Source of the DNA: Grimontia indica
GTDB taxonomy: Bacteria; Pseudomonadota; Gammaproteobacteria; Enterobacterales; Vibrionaceae
Assembly: GCF_000333895.2 (NCBI RefSeq)
Contig: NZ_ANFM02000009.1
Span: 62,001-126,000, forward strand
Direction: 5' to 3'
DNA length: 64,000 nucleotides
Below the pieces are notes generated by a model. That model made no database searches, was not told where the DNA came from, and worked only from the letters and a program-made list of their open reading frames with translations. Position numbers and translations under genes: made by a program. Below are positions 7,654-16,488 of the stretch, piece after piece (position 1 is the first letter of the stretch; the number at the start of each line of letters is the position of its first letter).

Positions 7654-8736
7654 CTACTCAATGCCAGAATAACGAAATGCTTCTCTGGTTAGGCGGTTTA
7701 ATTCGCTTTCTTTCATTTGGTTATGAACAACGGTGATGCGTCCGAGGTAAATTAAAGGCACTTCAGAAGCCCTGCCTTCGAGGTGAAATTTAATGGCTTC
7801 AGCGGTGGCCACACCCAGATCATCGCTCATCCGCATTGGCGTCGCATCTAACTCACCCGCCCGAATTTTTTCGATCTCTTTTGCGGTGCCACCCCAGCCC
7901 GTCACATAAATGTCAGACAATCTGTCTGCTTCACCAAGCGCTTCGACAGCCCCCATGGTCATGGCGGTATTGGCATTGTGTATCATCGATACTTCGGGAA
8001 AATTATTGAGTACCAATCGCACACCGTCAGCCCCTCCGAGTTTCTGATATTGGCCAAAGTGTTCGTAGATATTGCGCCAGTTACCTTTCCGCTGTACGCA
8101 GTCGATAAACCCTTGAGAACGTTGGGTATCTGTAATGCCAGGAATACCTCGGTTGGCAGCAAATTCCACCTCTTTGCCCACGTGCTTTATCACATGGTCG
8201 CAAAGTACATCAGCGCCCATGGCACTCGAAAAGTCGAACCAGGCGTCAGGCTGATGGGTCCATGTGCTGTCTGGGGTATGGAACGCCCAAATGAAGGTTT
8301 TGAACTTGTCCGACGCCGAGAGTTTCTGGATGTTGTCCGCCTGTAAGTCCAGCTCGGAAGGGCCGAAAATCACGAAGTCATACGGCGGCTCAGCATTAAG
8401 CACTTGATCTGTATATTGCGATTGCAATGAGTGCTCGATTTGCTTTGAGGGGTACTCATGAACCTCATAGGGTAGTTTTAAGTCCAGTAAGCGTTTGGTC
8501 ATCGCTTTGAAATTTTTCACCCAAAAATCAGAGATGTCTGCACTCGGGTAAATAACTGCAATACGCATAGGTTTGCTTAATTTTTCTATATTCGTCGGTA
8601 ATGGTGGTTCACTAACGGTTTTCTGAAATGTTTTAAGTTTTTCATTATTCGAATTATTTAGGTTTTCTTTAGATGAAACTGAAAAAGACATCACCCATAA
8701 AGCAAAAACCAGGCCTGCCACTATACTTCTTTTCAT
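7654..8736 (-). CDS. LuxP-like periplasmic binding protein (type 1 PBP fold)
   Basis: A 360-residue exported protein with a signal peptide (KRSIVAGLVFALWVMSFSVS). Compared from memory with Vibrio harveyi LuxP, the AI-2 receptor subunit, it shares VIYPSADISDFWVKN, GAVEALGEADRLSDIYVTGW, IRAGELDATPMRMSDDLGVA and the C-terminal EAFRYS. Ligand-site equivalents: Ser69, Trp72, Arg206, Trp281 and Arg302 are kept, but the positions of LuxP Gln77, Asn159 and Asp267 appear to be Asp67, Ala151 and Ala258. It is therefore a LuxP relative whose ligand may not be AI-2. No luxQ kinase is adjacent. It diverges, over 52 bases, from a second binding protein that overlaps a GGDEF-EAL gene, its most likely signalling context. 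Confidence 0.85.
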   Translation of the reverse strand: MKRSIVAGLVFALWVMSFSVSSKENLNNSNNEKLKTFQKTVSEPPLPTNIEKLSKPMRIAVIYPSADISDFWVKNFKAMTKRLLDLKLPYEVHEYPSKQIEHSLQSQYTDQVLNAEPPYDFVIFGPSELDLQADNIQKLSASDKFKTFIWAFHTPDSTWTHQPDAWFDFSSAMGADVLCDHVIKHVGKEVEFAANRGIPGITDTQRSQGFIDCVQRKGNWRNIYEHFGQYQKLGGADGVRLVLNNFPEVSMIHNANTAMTMGAVEALGEADRLSDIYVTGWGGTAKEIEKIRAGELDATPMRMSDDLGVATAEAIKFHLEGRASEVPLIYLGRITVVHNQMKESELNRLTREAFRYSGIE

Positions 8737-8788
8737 TTTCCTTCCTTGTGGTTTACCAACTGGAAAAACTCTATTAACATGCTTATTA

Positions 8789-9946
8789 ATGATACATGAG
8801 AATTATAAATCGGACTGGTTTCATTCTTTGAGTGCTTATATTTTTTCCCGATTCAAGACTTTTATCATCTTTTTCTTCGCTACAACGTGTTCTGCCGAAA
8901 CGATGACAGCGTACTACGTTGCTTATGCGCAGGAAAAAGTGAGAAGAGCGATATCTGAGAATGCTGTCTGGCGTGGCCCTACGACCGGCCCAAGTATCGT
9001 GAGCGACAAAAACATTATTTTCGTTGCTTCTGACTTGAGAAATGGTGGGGTGTACGGCGTTGGGAAAGGGATGTCTGAAGCCATTTCCAATATCGACTGG
9101 CACCTTAGGTTTATTGATGGGTTTGGCTCAGAGGTTCGACAAGGAGCAGCCATCAAGAAAGCCATCAGTTTCAAACCGGATGCGATTGTGCTCGGTGGCA
9201 TCGACGCCCAGCATCACAAAGACGTTCTTAAGATAGCCAAGAGCCAAGGGATCGTGGTGATTGGTTGGCATGCAACCGAGTTAGCAGGTGGGAACAGCGA
9301 ACTGGGTCTTTTCATGAACGTCACTACAGATCCGCTCGCTGTTGCGGAGATTGCCGCCATGCTGGCTATCGTCAACTCCAAAGGGCGTGCAAAAACCCTG
9401 ATATTCACAGACCCCAACTATAAAATTGCCACCATCAAAGCGAACGCCATGGCGGACACCATCCGGCGTTGTGCAAACTGTGAAGTTTTGGAGGTCAACG
9501 CGCTGCCGCTGGATAAAATTGCCGAGCAGATGCCAGTAACGTTTGAAGGCCTTTGGAAGAAATATGGCGCAGATATTACGCACATCCTCGCCATCAACGA
9601 CCTCTATATTGACTATGTTATCCCTTCGCTAGAAACAAACGTTGAACAGCAAATTCATATACCGCAGAACATCTCTGCCGGTGACGGAAGCCGTGCGGCC
9701 TATAAGCGCATCAATAATGGCAGCTTCCAGTTAGCAACAGTTCCAGAGCCTCTCTACTTGCATGGTTGGCAGATCACGGATGAACTGAACCGCGCATTCA
9801 ACCAACTTCCCCCGAGTGGATATTCCGCGCCTGTACACATGGTGACACCAGATAATGTAAGTGAATTGATTGGCAAGCAAGAACGTGGTGTGTACGACCC
9901 GAAAAATGGCTACCGCGATGCCTACCTCAAGATATGGAAGCCATGA
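8789..9946 (+). CDS. Periplasmic sugar-type (Peripla_BP_4-like) binding protein
   Basis: This 385-residue protein has a hydrophobic export segment (FKTFIIFFFATTCSA) and a type 1 periplasmic-binding fold: NIIFVASDLRNGGVYGVGKG, KPDAIVLGGIDA, GIVVIGWHATE, TLIFTDPNYKIATIKANAMA and HILAINDLY. This is the ribose/LuxP/TorT class, usually a ligand receptor for a transporter or a membrane sensor. There is no permease or ATPase nearby; instead its stop overlaps the start of a membrane GGDEF-EAL protein, so it is best read as that protein's sensory partner. The N-terminus is unusually long for a signal peptide (about 38 residues) and an internal TTG could be used, so the start is uncertain. Confidence 0.82.
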   Translation: MIHENYKSDWFHSLSAYIFSRFKTFIIFFFATTCSAETMTAYYVAYAQEKVRRAISENAVWRGPTTGPSIVSDKNIIFVASDLRNGGVYGVGKGMSEAISNIDWHLRFIDGFGSEVRQGAAIKKAISFKPDAIVLGGIDAQHHKDVLKIAKSQGIVVIGWHATELAGGNSELGLFMNVTTDPLAVAEIAAMLAIVNSKGRAKTLIFTDPNYKIATIKANAMADTIRRCANCEVLEVNALPLDKIAEQMPVTFEGLWKKYGADITHILAINDLYIDYVIPSLETNVEQQIHIPQNISAGDGSRAAYKRINNGSFQLATVPEPLYLHGWQITDELNRAFNQLPPSGYSAPVHMVTPDNVSELIGKQERGVYDPKNGYRDAYLKIWKP

Positions 9947-12444
9947 TGAATCTGAACAATACCAGCATTACCCAAAGGCTTATCATCTCAAGCCTCATCT
10001 CTCTCCTGATGGTGAGCTTCGCTGTTCTGATCGTCATTCGTTCCCTGTTCTATGTCGAATCCACGCTGAAAACAGAAACTTCCCGTCACGTTTCTGAGCT
10101 GATTGTGAACTCCGAAATCAGTCGTCGCGTCTTTGCATTGACCTCACGGGTCAAGCTATTGGAACAAACCTTCCTGTACAGTGAAACTGCGCTCTCTGAA
10201 GAAGCGTTTAACATTGATTTCCAACTGCAAAGGCTAAGAGATCTCTCTACGAATCAGGATTTTTCCTATCAAATAGATGCGTTCATCGACAACTTCCACC
10301 GCTTTCTCGGCAGCTCTCTGGCGCTGAACCGGATCCTAAAACAGACCAAAACCATTGATGCGACCTTGGCCGATCAACTCGACGCGCTTGAGGTGGCAGT
10401 GGCAGCGAGCAAGTTAGAACACCTCGGCGAAGAAGAGGTGACTATCTACAACAACGAGCTCGATATTATCGCCATGCTTCGTGAGTCATTTCTGATGGTT
10501 GGCAAAATGTTGGGGGATATTCATAGCCGCATTACGCCCGAAACCGAAAAAGTGCTGCTCATAGAGGCTGAAAAGGAGCTGGATATTCTTCAGCTTCATC
10601 TGGAAAACGTGGACATATCCACCATGGCAGTCCGAACGCAGAAAATCGCAATTAAGCGGACCTTAGAGCGATACCATGCGACGCTCAGGAAAATCCGCGC
10701 CAACCTGGACCAGCGTTGGATTGTGATGGCGGCACTTGTTCAGGCTCAGGCAGGTTTGCTTGAAATGGTGGAAAGCACGGAATCCCGTGTGCAGGAGCAA
10801 ACCTTACAGCTCACCACCCAGTTAGAAGATGTGATCACTGAGTCTCGCTTCAACGCTATCATCATTAGTCTGTTGGCATTTTTGTTCTCTGTACTGCTGG
10901 TTAATCACGTTGTCAGCAGACATATCCAGAAGCCTTTGGACGATCTTAAAGATGGATTCGATCGCTTGGTTTCCCATGGAACCAAACGGCCCATTGATTT
11001 GGGACGTACGGATGAGTGGGGGCATATTGAGAATGCCTACAACAACATGGCAGCGAGATTGTCTGAGGCTTATCAGGCCATTACCGAAGAGAAAAAAAAC
11101 TTCGACTTTCTTGCCCATCATGACCCGTTGACCCGCCTGGCGAATAGATTACTCGCGACGAAAGAGCTGCGTAACCAAATCGCTGACTCCAAGGAGAATG
11201 GCACCAAATTCCTGCTTCTTTATCTGGATATTGATGAATTCAAAACCATTAATGACTCCCTGGGACATGCCGCGGGAGACAATTTGCTGGTTAACGTGGC
11301 GGAGAAATTGACCAGATTGATTGGTGATTCCGGCTTTGTCGCGCGCATGGGGGGTGATGAGTTTATGATCCTCATTCCTAACACTCACTTAGAGCAAGGG
11401 AAGCTCATCGCGCAGCGAATTAATAAGGCAATTAAGCAGCCTTACTACATTGAAAAAAATACAATTTTTGTATCAACCAGTATCGGTATCTGTGAGTTCC
11501 CTGACCACGGACATGATGGTGAAACACTGATCCGGAATGCAGATACAGCGATGTATTACGCGAAACGCAATGGTCGCGACAGTTACCGTATTTATACGGA
11601 TGAAATGACCACAGAAGTGAACGACATCATCGAAACCAACCGCGGTTTAAACCATGCGGTTCGTCGAGATGAACTGACTGTTTTTTTCCAACCCAAAGTG
11701 AACTTAGCATCCGGCAATATTGTTGGTGCAGAAGCTTTGGTGCGGTGGAAGCATCCTAAACTGGGCTTGCTTCCGCCGTCTGCTTTCATGGAAGTCGCAG
11801 AGAAATCTGATCTGGTTGTCGACATCGACAAATGGGTGTTTAGCAAGGTAGCCAGATTGGTCACAGAGTGGAAAAACGCGGGTATCGACACGTCAAGTAT
11901 CCTTATCTCCGTTAACTTCTCCGCAAGAATGTTCTACATGACAGATTTGGCAGAGCAACTGCAAAAAATCCTCGATAAGACAGATTGCGAGCCGAGTCAG
12001 CTGATTTTGGAAATCACGGAACGCGACATGATGCGGGACTTTGAAACCTGCGTCAGGACAATCGAAACCCTGCACGCCAAAGGCTACAAAATCGCGATTG
12101 ATGACTTCGGTACGGGTTACTCCTCGCTCTCTGTGCTTAAAAATCTGTCCGCCGATTACATCAAGCTCGACCGCAGCTTCATCAAAGACGTTCACTCATC
12201 ATCGTCGGACTATGAAATCACCAAAGCGATTCTCCAACTGGCTAAAGTGCTGGATTTATCCGTGGTGGCAGAAGGGGCAGAAACTCGACCGCATGTCGAT
12301 ACATTGCGTCAGCTTGGGTGTGCTTCGGCTCAAGGCTACTATTTTGCCAAACCGCTGCCCGTTGATGGTTGGCTTGACTACTTGGAAGAAAATAAGCGCA
12401 AGGCCAGTCAGAGTGACGTTATCAGGCTGAAATCCGTGACATAA
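9943..12444 (+). CDS. Membrane GGDEF-EAL c-di-GMP protein coupled to a periplasmic binding protein
   Basis: About 833 residues. A first transmembrane helix (about residues 11-35) and a second (about 304-324, IIISLLAFLFSVLLVNHVVS) enclose a roughly 270-residue helical periplasmic sensor region. HAMP, GGDEF (intact RMGGDEF, about residue 470) and EAL (EALVRWKHP, Glu near 597) domains follow. EAL catalytic motifs VNFSARM, LEITERDM, IDDFGTGYSSL, AEGAET and AQGYYFAKP are intact. The I-site RxxD before GGDEF is absent (GDSG). It may therefore make or, more likely, degrade c-di-GMP under control of the upstream binding protein, whose TGA overlaps this ATG. ATGs at 9934, 9943 and 9946 are all possible. 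The layout resembles the NspS-MbaA and LuxP-LuxQ receptor pairs. Confidence 0.9.
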   Translation: MMNLNNTSITQRLIISSLISLLMVSFAVLIVIRSLFYVESTLKTETSRHVSELIVNSEISRRVFALTSRVKLLEQTFLYSETALSEEAFNIDFQLQRLRDLSTNQDFSYQIDAFIDNFHRFLGSSLALNRILKQTKTIDATLADQLDALEVAVAASKLEHLGEEEVTIYNNELDIIAMLRESFLMVGKMLGDIHSRITPETEKVLLIEAEKELDILQLHLENVDISTMAVRTQKIAIKRTLERYHATLRKIRANLDQRWIVMAALVQAQAGLLEMVESTESRVQEQTLQLTTQLEDVITESRFNAIIISLLAFLFSVLLVNHVVSRHIQKPLDDLKDGFDRLVSHGTKRPIDLGRTDEWGHIENAYNNMAARLSEAYQAITEEKKNFDFLAHHDPLTRLANRLLATKELRNQIADSKENGTKFLLLYLDIDEFKTINDSLGHAAGDNLLVNVAEKLTRLIGDSGFVARMGGDEFMILIPNTHLEQGKLIAQRINKAIKQPYYIEKNTIFVSTSIGICEFPDHGHDGETLIRNADTAMYYAKRNGRDSYRIYTDEMTTEVNDIIETNRGLNHAVRRDELTVFFQPKVNLASGNIVGAEALVRWKHPKLGLLPPSAFMEVAEKSDLVVDIDKWVFSKVARLVTEWKNAGIDTSSILISVNFSARMFYMTDLAEQLQKILDKTDCEPSQLILEITERDMMRDFETCVRTIETLHAKGYKIAIDDFGTGYSSLSVLKNLSADYIKLDRSFIKDVHSSSSDYEITKAILQLAKVLDLSVVAEGAETRPHVDTLRQLGCASAQGYYFAKPLPVDGWLDYLEENKRKASQSDVIRLKSVT

Positions 12445-12545
12445 AGCCTTGCTATTGGCGGGTATTGAGCGGCCGAATAGTATCACTCCGTACATTGTTA
12501 TGAGGTAGCTTTTTCTCTCGATTCCAACCGATAAACATGATTCAT

Positions 12546-12571
12546 AAAACAGCCCTTCAAGGGCTGTTTTT
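12546..12571 (+). terminator. Intrinsic terminator after the GGDEF-EAL gene
   Basis: AAAACAGCCC and GGGCTGTTTT pair around a TTCAA loop and run into five Ts. It lies about 100 bases after the GGDEF-EAL stop and isolates that operon from the next gene. Confidence 0.85.
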
Positions 12572-12676
12572 CGTTGGAGAGGATGAAGATGTATGAGGAC
12601 TAGCGGACAAATTTCACCAAGTGGGATTTTACCGTGTTAAGGTTTTCAAAGTTCAGCGAGTAACAGGGAGTTTGAG

Positions 12677-12991
12677 ATGATCGCAAGGGAATGGAAAGCG
12701 CGGTGTCCAAAGCATCATGAAGAGGGTTTTATCGCTTATCTTTATGAAACCGGAGTGAAAGAAACGTCTGAGACTGAGGGCTTTCAGGGGGCGCAGATCT
12801 TCAAGCGCGAGATGGATGGAAATTCAGAAATCACTTTAATCAGCTACTGGAAAGATCTGGAGTGCATTAAGGCCTTTGCGGGTGAAGATATCGGCATTGC
12901 CCGTTTGTACCCGGAAGATGAAAAGTATGAACTGAAACCTGACTTTCACGTGTCTCACTATGAAGTAGTTGAAAGTCGTTTAAACCAATAA
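12677..12991 (+). CDS. Antibiotic-biosynthesis-monooxygenase-like (ABM fold) protein
   Basis: A 104-residue cytosolic protein beginning MIAREWKARCPKHHEEGFIA and containing LYETGVKETSETEGFQGAQI, LISYWKDLECIKAFAG and a C-terminal HYEVVES. This is the dimeric alpha/beta-barrel ABM/EthD-like fold with its W..LE.IKAF helix. Such proteins range from quinone monooxygenases to heme-degrading enzymes and many are uncharacterised; no catalytic assignment can be made. A GGGAG site precedes the start. It is 18 bases upstream of msrA and probably co-transcribed with it and the rhodanese gene, suggesting a link to oxidative or sulfur stress. Confidence 0.75.
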   Translation: MIAREWKARCPKHHEEGFIAYLYETGVKETSETEGFQGAQIFKREMDGNSEITLISYWKDLECIKAFAGEDIGIARLYPEDEKYELKPDFHVSHYEVVESRLNQ

Positions 12992-13009
12992 ACAAGATAC
13001 TCATTAACA

Positions 13010-13513
13010 ATGAAAAAAGCTTCGCCAGAAAAACCGTTGGAAGAGATCTACTTTGCAGGTGGCTGCCTGTGGGGCGTGCAAGAGTTTATGCGCCACTTGC
13101 CAGGTGTGATATCCACTGAAGCGGGAAGGGCTAACGGCACCAGCGATTCAACGGCCACACCTTATGATGGTTATGCCGAATGTGTACGAACACAATTCGA
13201 CCCTGACACGGTCTCAGTAGAGACGTTGATGGGATATTTCTTTGAAATCATCGATCCGCACAGTGTGAACCAGCAAGGCGAAGATGTCGGCGAGAAATAC
13301 CGCACAGGCATATACAGCAACCATCCAGAGCATTTGACCATTGCCCGCGAATTCATTGCGGCCAGGGAAGATGCGGAAAAGATTGCAGTGGAAGTCTTGC
13401 CCCTGAGTAACTATGTGCCGAGTGATGATGAGCATCAAGACAGGCTGACCCGTTTTCCTGATGACTATTGCCATATCCCTCTGGATTTATTGCATAAATA
13501 TAAGAAGAAATAG
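13010..13513 (+). CDS. msrA: Peptide methionine-S-sulfoxide reductase MsrA
   Basis: A 167-residue cytosolic enzyme that reduces methionine-S-sulfoxide in proteins. The active-site motif is FAGGCLWGVQEF with nucleophile Cys19; most members have GCFWG, so the Phe-to-Leu change is a mild oddity. YDGYAECVRTQFDP, FFEIIDPHSVNQQGEDVG and YRTGIYSNHPEH are family signatures, matching the usual substrate-pocket Tyr, Glu and Asp positions. The length is that of the short single-domain form, with no MsrB fusion. It lies between an ABM-fold gene and a periplasmic rhodanese with gaps of about 20 bases, indicating an oxidative-damage operon. It may be one of several Msr paralogues in the genome. Confidence 0.92.
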   Translation: MKKASPEKPLEEIYFAGGCLWGVQEFMRHLPGVISTEAGRANGTSDSTATPYDGYAECVRTQFDPDTVSVETLMGYFFEIIDPHSVNQQGEDVGEKYRTGIYSNHPEHLTIAREFIAAREDAEKIAVEVLPLSNYVPSDDEHQDRLTRFPDDYCHIPLDLLHKYKKK

Positions 13514-13534
13514 ATTAAAGCCAAGGATGAAGGA

Positions 13535-13885
13535 ATGAACAGAACAATCGCATTAACCCTGACACTTTGTAGCGCCTTGCTGGTGCCGCCTGTGGCTTCG
13601 GCAACGGAGCGCGCCGAGTATGGTTGGGAAATGATTGAGCAGGGCGCGATGGTGGTGGATGTTCGTACTCCGGGTGAATTCGATGATGGCCACCTGAGTG
13701 GCGCGGTGAATTACCCGGTGACGGAATTGGATAAACACATCCAGAGTTTAGATAAAGACACACCGCTGGTATTGTATTGCCGAAGTGGTGTTCGCTCAGG
13801 TGCGGCGTATCAATACCTGCTGAGCAAAGGCTTCACCAATCTTCACAATGCAGGTGGTTTTGAAGAAATGAAAAACGCGAAGTAA
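13535..13885 (+). CDS. Periplasmic rhodanese-like sulfurtransferase (PspE-like)
   Basis: This 116-residue single-domain rhodanese has a signal peptide (MNRTIALTLTLCSALLVPPV then ASA), so it works in the periplasm. MVVDVRTPGEFDDGHLSGAV and LVLYCRSGVRSG are the classic CH2 and active-site motifs; Cys82 is the persulfide carrier, followed by a six-residue loop as in active rhodaneses. Length and export match PspE/GlpE-type proteins. It is 21 bases downstream of msrA and its stop codon is inside the stem of the following terminator. Its donor and acceptor are unknown. Confidence 0.9.
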   Translation: MNRTIALTLTLCSALLVPPVASATERAEYGWEMIEQGAMVVDVRTPGEFDDGHLSGAVNYPVTELDKHIQSLDKDTPLVLYCRSGVRSGAAYQYLLSKGFTNLHNAGGFEEMKNAK

Positions 13886-13905
13886 ATGACTTCGCGTTTT
13901 TCTTT
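13871..13905. terminator. Bidirectional terminator overlapping the rhodanese stop codon
   Basis: AAAAACGCGAAGT and ACTTCGCGTTTTT pair perfectly around a short loop, followed by CTTTT. The left arm contains the end of the rhodanese coding sequence. It also serves the convergent mltC gene. Confidence 0.9.
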
Positions 13906-13928
13906 TAGACAGTCTCTAACGTACCGGC

Positions 13929-15044
13929 CTAGATTTTCCCTTCGTTAAAGTCTTTTTGGAAGTAGAGCACCTTCTGCAGATATCGTCTCGCCTCGTCTTT
14001 CGGGTGTCGGGTTGTCAGGGCATCATAGACCTGACGCGGAGACTTGCGGTTAAGCTCTACCATCGCCTGTTTGCGATCGTTATGGAAGGTCGCCAGAACA
14101 CCGCCTGTGCCGCCGTTGTAGGCGGAAATCATGCTGAAGTGCCTGGATGACGCATTCTTTACATCACGCAGATAACGGGTTTTCAGAATGTGCAGATACG
14201 CCGTGCCTGTGTCGATATTGTTCGCCGGATCGAACAGGTACTCTTTGGTCGGCATTCCCGGCTTTTTCTTCACCAGATTAAACACATCTGCGCCTGCTGT
14301 TTTCGGGATCACCTGCATCAAGCCGTATGCGCCCGCATGGCTGACTGCATAAGGGTTAAAGCTGCTCTCGGTTTTGATCACTGCGTAAATCAGATCTTCT
14401 GGAATGTCGTAACGCTTTGAGGCGTCGCGAACATAGTGTGCATACTGGTATTCACGCTGCTCCAAATGGTCTTTCACCATATCAATCTGCACGTAATAAG
14501 CTTTGCCTCGTTTGATGGTTTTACTTTGCAGCTTGTTATCGATGAGGTAATCCGCAAAGCGGTTTGCGCGCCATTCCCACTCAATCGACTTGCCTTCCTG
14601 ATCGACAATCTGACCGAGGAAAAATGGCTTTCCGGTGAGCTCAATATCTTTGTCCGTAAACTGCTCGACGTGCTTGGGGTCAGCGGGCATTAATACCGTT
14701 TGAACGATGGCTTTTTGCAGCTTCTCCATCGGCTGGCGCTGGGCAACGGTAGAAACATAGATCTTACCTGCCTCAAAGTCGATGTGTGCACGGGTCTGAT
14801 AACCGTCCAGATACTTCACATAGCGGTGTTTGCTGGACTCGACATACTCATCGTCGCCCCATTGTTTTTTCGCTTCTTTCGCAATATAAGCGAACAGGGC
14901 GTTGATTGCCTTTTTGTTGGCATCAGACACGGGTTGGCTGGTCACAGGTGGTGGTGTGTTATCGCAATTGCAGTCCGGGGTTTCGGGCGCTGACGAGCAG
15001 CCAGCAAGCAGGGTTGCTGACAGCAGAAGAATGGTTTTTTTCAT
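13929..15044 (-). CDS. mltC: Membrane-bound lytic murein transglycosylase C
   Basis: A 371-residue outer-membrane lipoprotein: signal peptide MKKTILLLSATLLAGC with lipobox LAGC (Cys16). It cleaves peptidoglycan glycan strands with formation of 1,6-anhydro-muramyl ends. The N-terminal DUF3393-type region is followed by the Slt catalytic domain with YDIPEDLIYAVIKTESSFNP (catalytic Glu in KTESSF), GAYGLMQVIPKTAG and SMISAYNGGTGGV. The PGMPTKEYLFDPANNIDTGT loop is characteristic of MltC. The ATG after GAAGTGACG is preferred over a GTG two codons upstream. It is not next to mutY and yggX, its neighbours in Escherichia coli. Confidence 0.93.
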   Translation of the reverse strand: MKKTILLLSATLLAGCSSAPETPDCNCDNTPPPVTSQPVSDANKKAINALFAYIAKEAKKQWGDDEYVESSKHRYVKYLDGYQTRAHIDFEAGKIYVSTVAQRQPMEKLQKAIVQTVLMPADPKHVEQFTDKDIELTGKPFFLGQIVDQEGKSIEWEWRANRFADYLIDNKLQSKTIKRGKAYYVQIDMVKDHLEQREYQYAHYVRDASKRYDIPEDLIYAVIKTESSFNPYAVSHAGAYGLMQVIPKTAGADVFNLVKKKPGMPTKEYLFDPANNIDTGTAYLHILKTRYLRDVKNASSRHFSMISAYNGGTGGVLATFHNDRKQAMVELNRKSPRQVYDALTTRHPKDEARRYLQKVLYFQKDFNEGKI

Positions 15045-15159
15045 CGTCACTTCTGATTGTTGTTTTTGTTCTTAGTGAATAGAGGCGACGATGCTATGCC
15101 TGACCTTTAAAAAAGGAAAGAAATTTGTCGGTATCGGGGCAGCTAAAGAAAGAAATTTT

Positions 15160-15195
15160 GCACTAACACACAAGGTGTTAGTGCGCTTTTTGAGC
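15160..15195. terminator. Intrinsic terminator downstream of lhgO
   Basis: GCACTAACAC and GTGTTAGTGC form a perfect 10-bp stem with a five-base loop, flanked by A/T-rich runs on both sides. It sits five bases beyond the lhgO stop codon and ends that transcript before mltC. Confidence 0.8.
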
Positions 15196-15199
15196 AGCT

Positions 15200-16387
15200 T
15201 TAGTTAAGTTGTCCGACGATATGTTTCGCGATAGGAAAGCAAGATGTCGCAGCCGGTGAAGGGGCGTTACAAACGACCAATGCGTGCTCGGTTTTGTGGA
15301 ACAGGAAATCATCCACCAGATCGCCATTTTGGTAGACCGCTTGAGCGCGAATACCGGAGGGGTAGGAAAGCAAATCTTGATTGGTGAGGGAAGGACAATA
15401 CTTCTGCACTTCTTTTAAGTATCCCGGCTTCCAGAACCCGTTTCTCAGCTCCTTCATGGCGGATTTGAAGTTGCGGCGAATCACTTTGTAAAAGCCTGCG
15501 TATTGCAGCATTTCAACCACGTCAGCCGGAGAGAAAGAAAAGCGAGAGTAGCCCTCACGGGCAAGGCTCAACACCGCATTTGGGCCAACGGTGACTGAGC
15601 CGTCAATCATCTTGGTCAGGTGGACACCCAGAAATGGCAAGGCGGGATCAGGAATCGGATAAATCAGGCTGCTGATAATGGCATTATGCTCAGTCGCCAA
15701 CTGGTAGTAATCGCCCCGAAACGGCACCATCTGGAAATCGGGCGTTTCACCCAGCATACGCACAACGCGGTCTGACATGATGCCTGCGCAGGAAATCAGT
15801 TTGCCGGTATGGAAGGTTTGCTCGCCTGCCACCACGGTCACGCCATCTTTAGATTCCTGAATATATTCAACAGGATGGCCGTAGAACACATCACCACCTC
15901 TCTCCTTGATCATACTTCCAAGTTTTTCGCAGATTTGGAGGTAGCTGACGATGCCTGTCGAAGGGACAAATATGGCACCAAGCCCACTGATATTTGGCTC
16001 TTTTTCCTTAAGCTGTGCAGCGTCCAGCACATCGAATTCCAGTTCGTTGTCAGCCGCCCGGGCTTTTAATGCTTCCATGCGTTCAAGCTCAATCTCGCTG
16101 GTGGCGACCAGCAGCTTGCCGCACTCTTCGAAAGGGATTTGGTGTTCGGTACAGAAAGCTTTGATGGCCTGATTCCCTTCTTTGCAAAAGCGGGCCTTCA
16201 TACTGCCGGGCGTGTAGTAGACACCGGCATGGATCACACCGCTGTTGCGTCCGGTTTGGTGACTGGCGGGTTGGGTTTCTTTTTCGACAACCACGACCCT
16301 GGCGTTGGGCTCACGTTGCTGTAGCTCATTGGCCACACTGAGGCCGACGATACCTGCGCCGATGATCAAATAATCACAATTCACCAT
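15200..16387 (-). CDS. lhgO: L-2-hydroxyglutarate oxidase/dehydrogenase
   Basis: A 395-residue FAD-dependent enzyme that oxidises L-2-hydroxyglutarate to 2-oxoglutarate, passing electrons to the quinone pool or oxygen. The N-terminal dinucleotide motif is DYLIIGAGIVGLSVANEL. The family hallmark TGRNSGVIHAGVYYTPGSMK follows, then LISCAGIMSDRV and a C-terminal ALVVCNAPSPAATSCFPIAK close to the FAD. The length is normal. It stands alone here; in enterobacteria lhgO is usually in the csiD/gab operon, which is absent, so it probably acts in metabolite repair. It ends at its own terminator. Confidence 0.93.
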   Translation of the reverse strand: MVNCDYLIIGAGIVGLSVANELQQREPNARVVVVEKETQPASHQTGRNSGVIHAGVYYTPGSMKARFCKEGNQAIKAFCTEHQIPFEECGKLLVATSEIELERMEALKARAADNELEFDVLDAAQLKEKEPNISGLGAIFVPSTGIVSYLQICEKLGSMIKERGGDVFYGHPVEYIQESKDGVTVVAGEQTFHTGKLISCAGIMSDRVVRMLGETPDFQMVPFRGDYYQLATEHNAIISSLIYPIPDPALPFLGVHLTKMIDGSVTVGPNAVLSLAREGYSRFSFSPADVVEMLQYAGFYKVIRRNFKSAMKELRNGFWKPGYLKEVQKYCPSLTNQDLLSYPSGIRAQAVYQNGDLVDDFLFHKTEHALVVCNAPSPAATSCFPIAKHIVGQLN

Positions 16388-16488
16388 GTGTCAGTCCCTG
16401 CTAATGACGCTCGTGAGAGTGATGATTGAATGATAAATCGACAGCGATGGGAAGGTATGTACTGTGAGTCTGTGACGGGGATAGGGTG

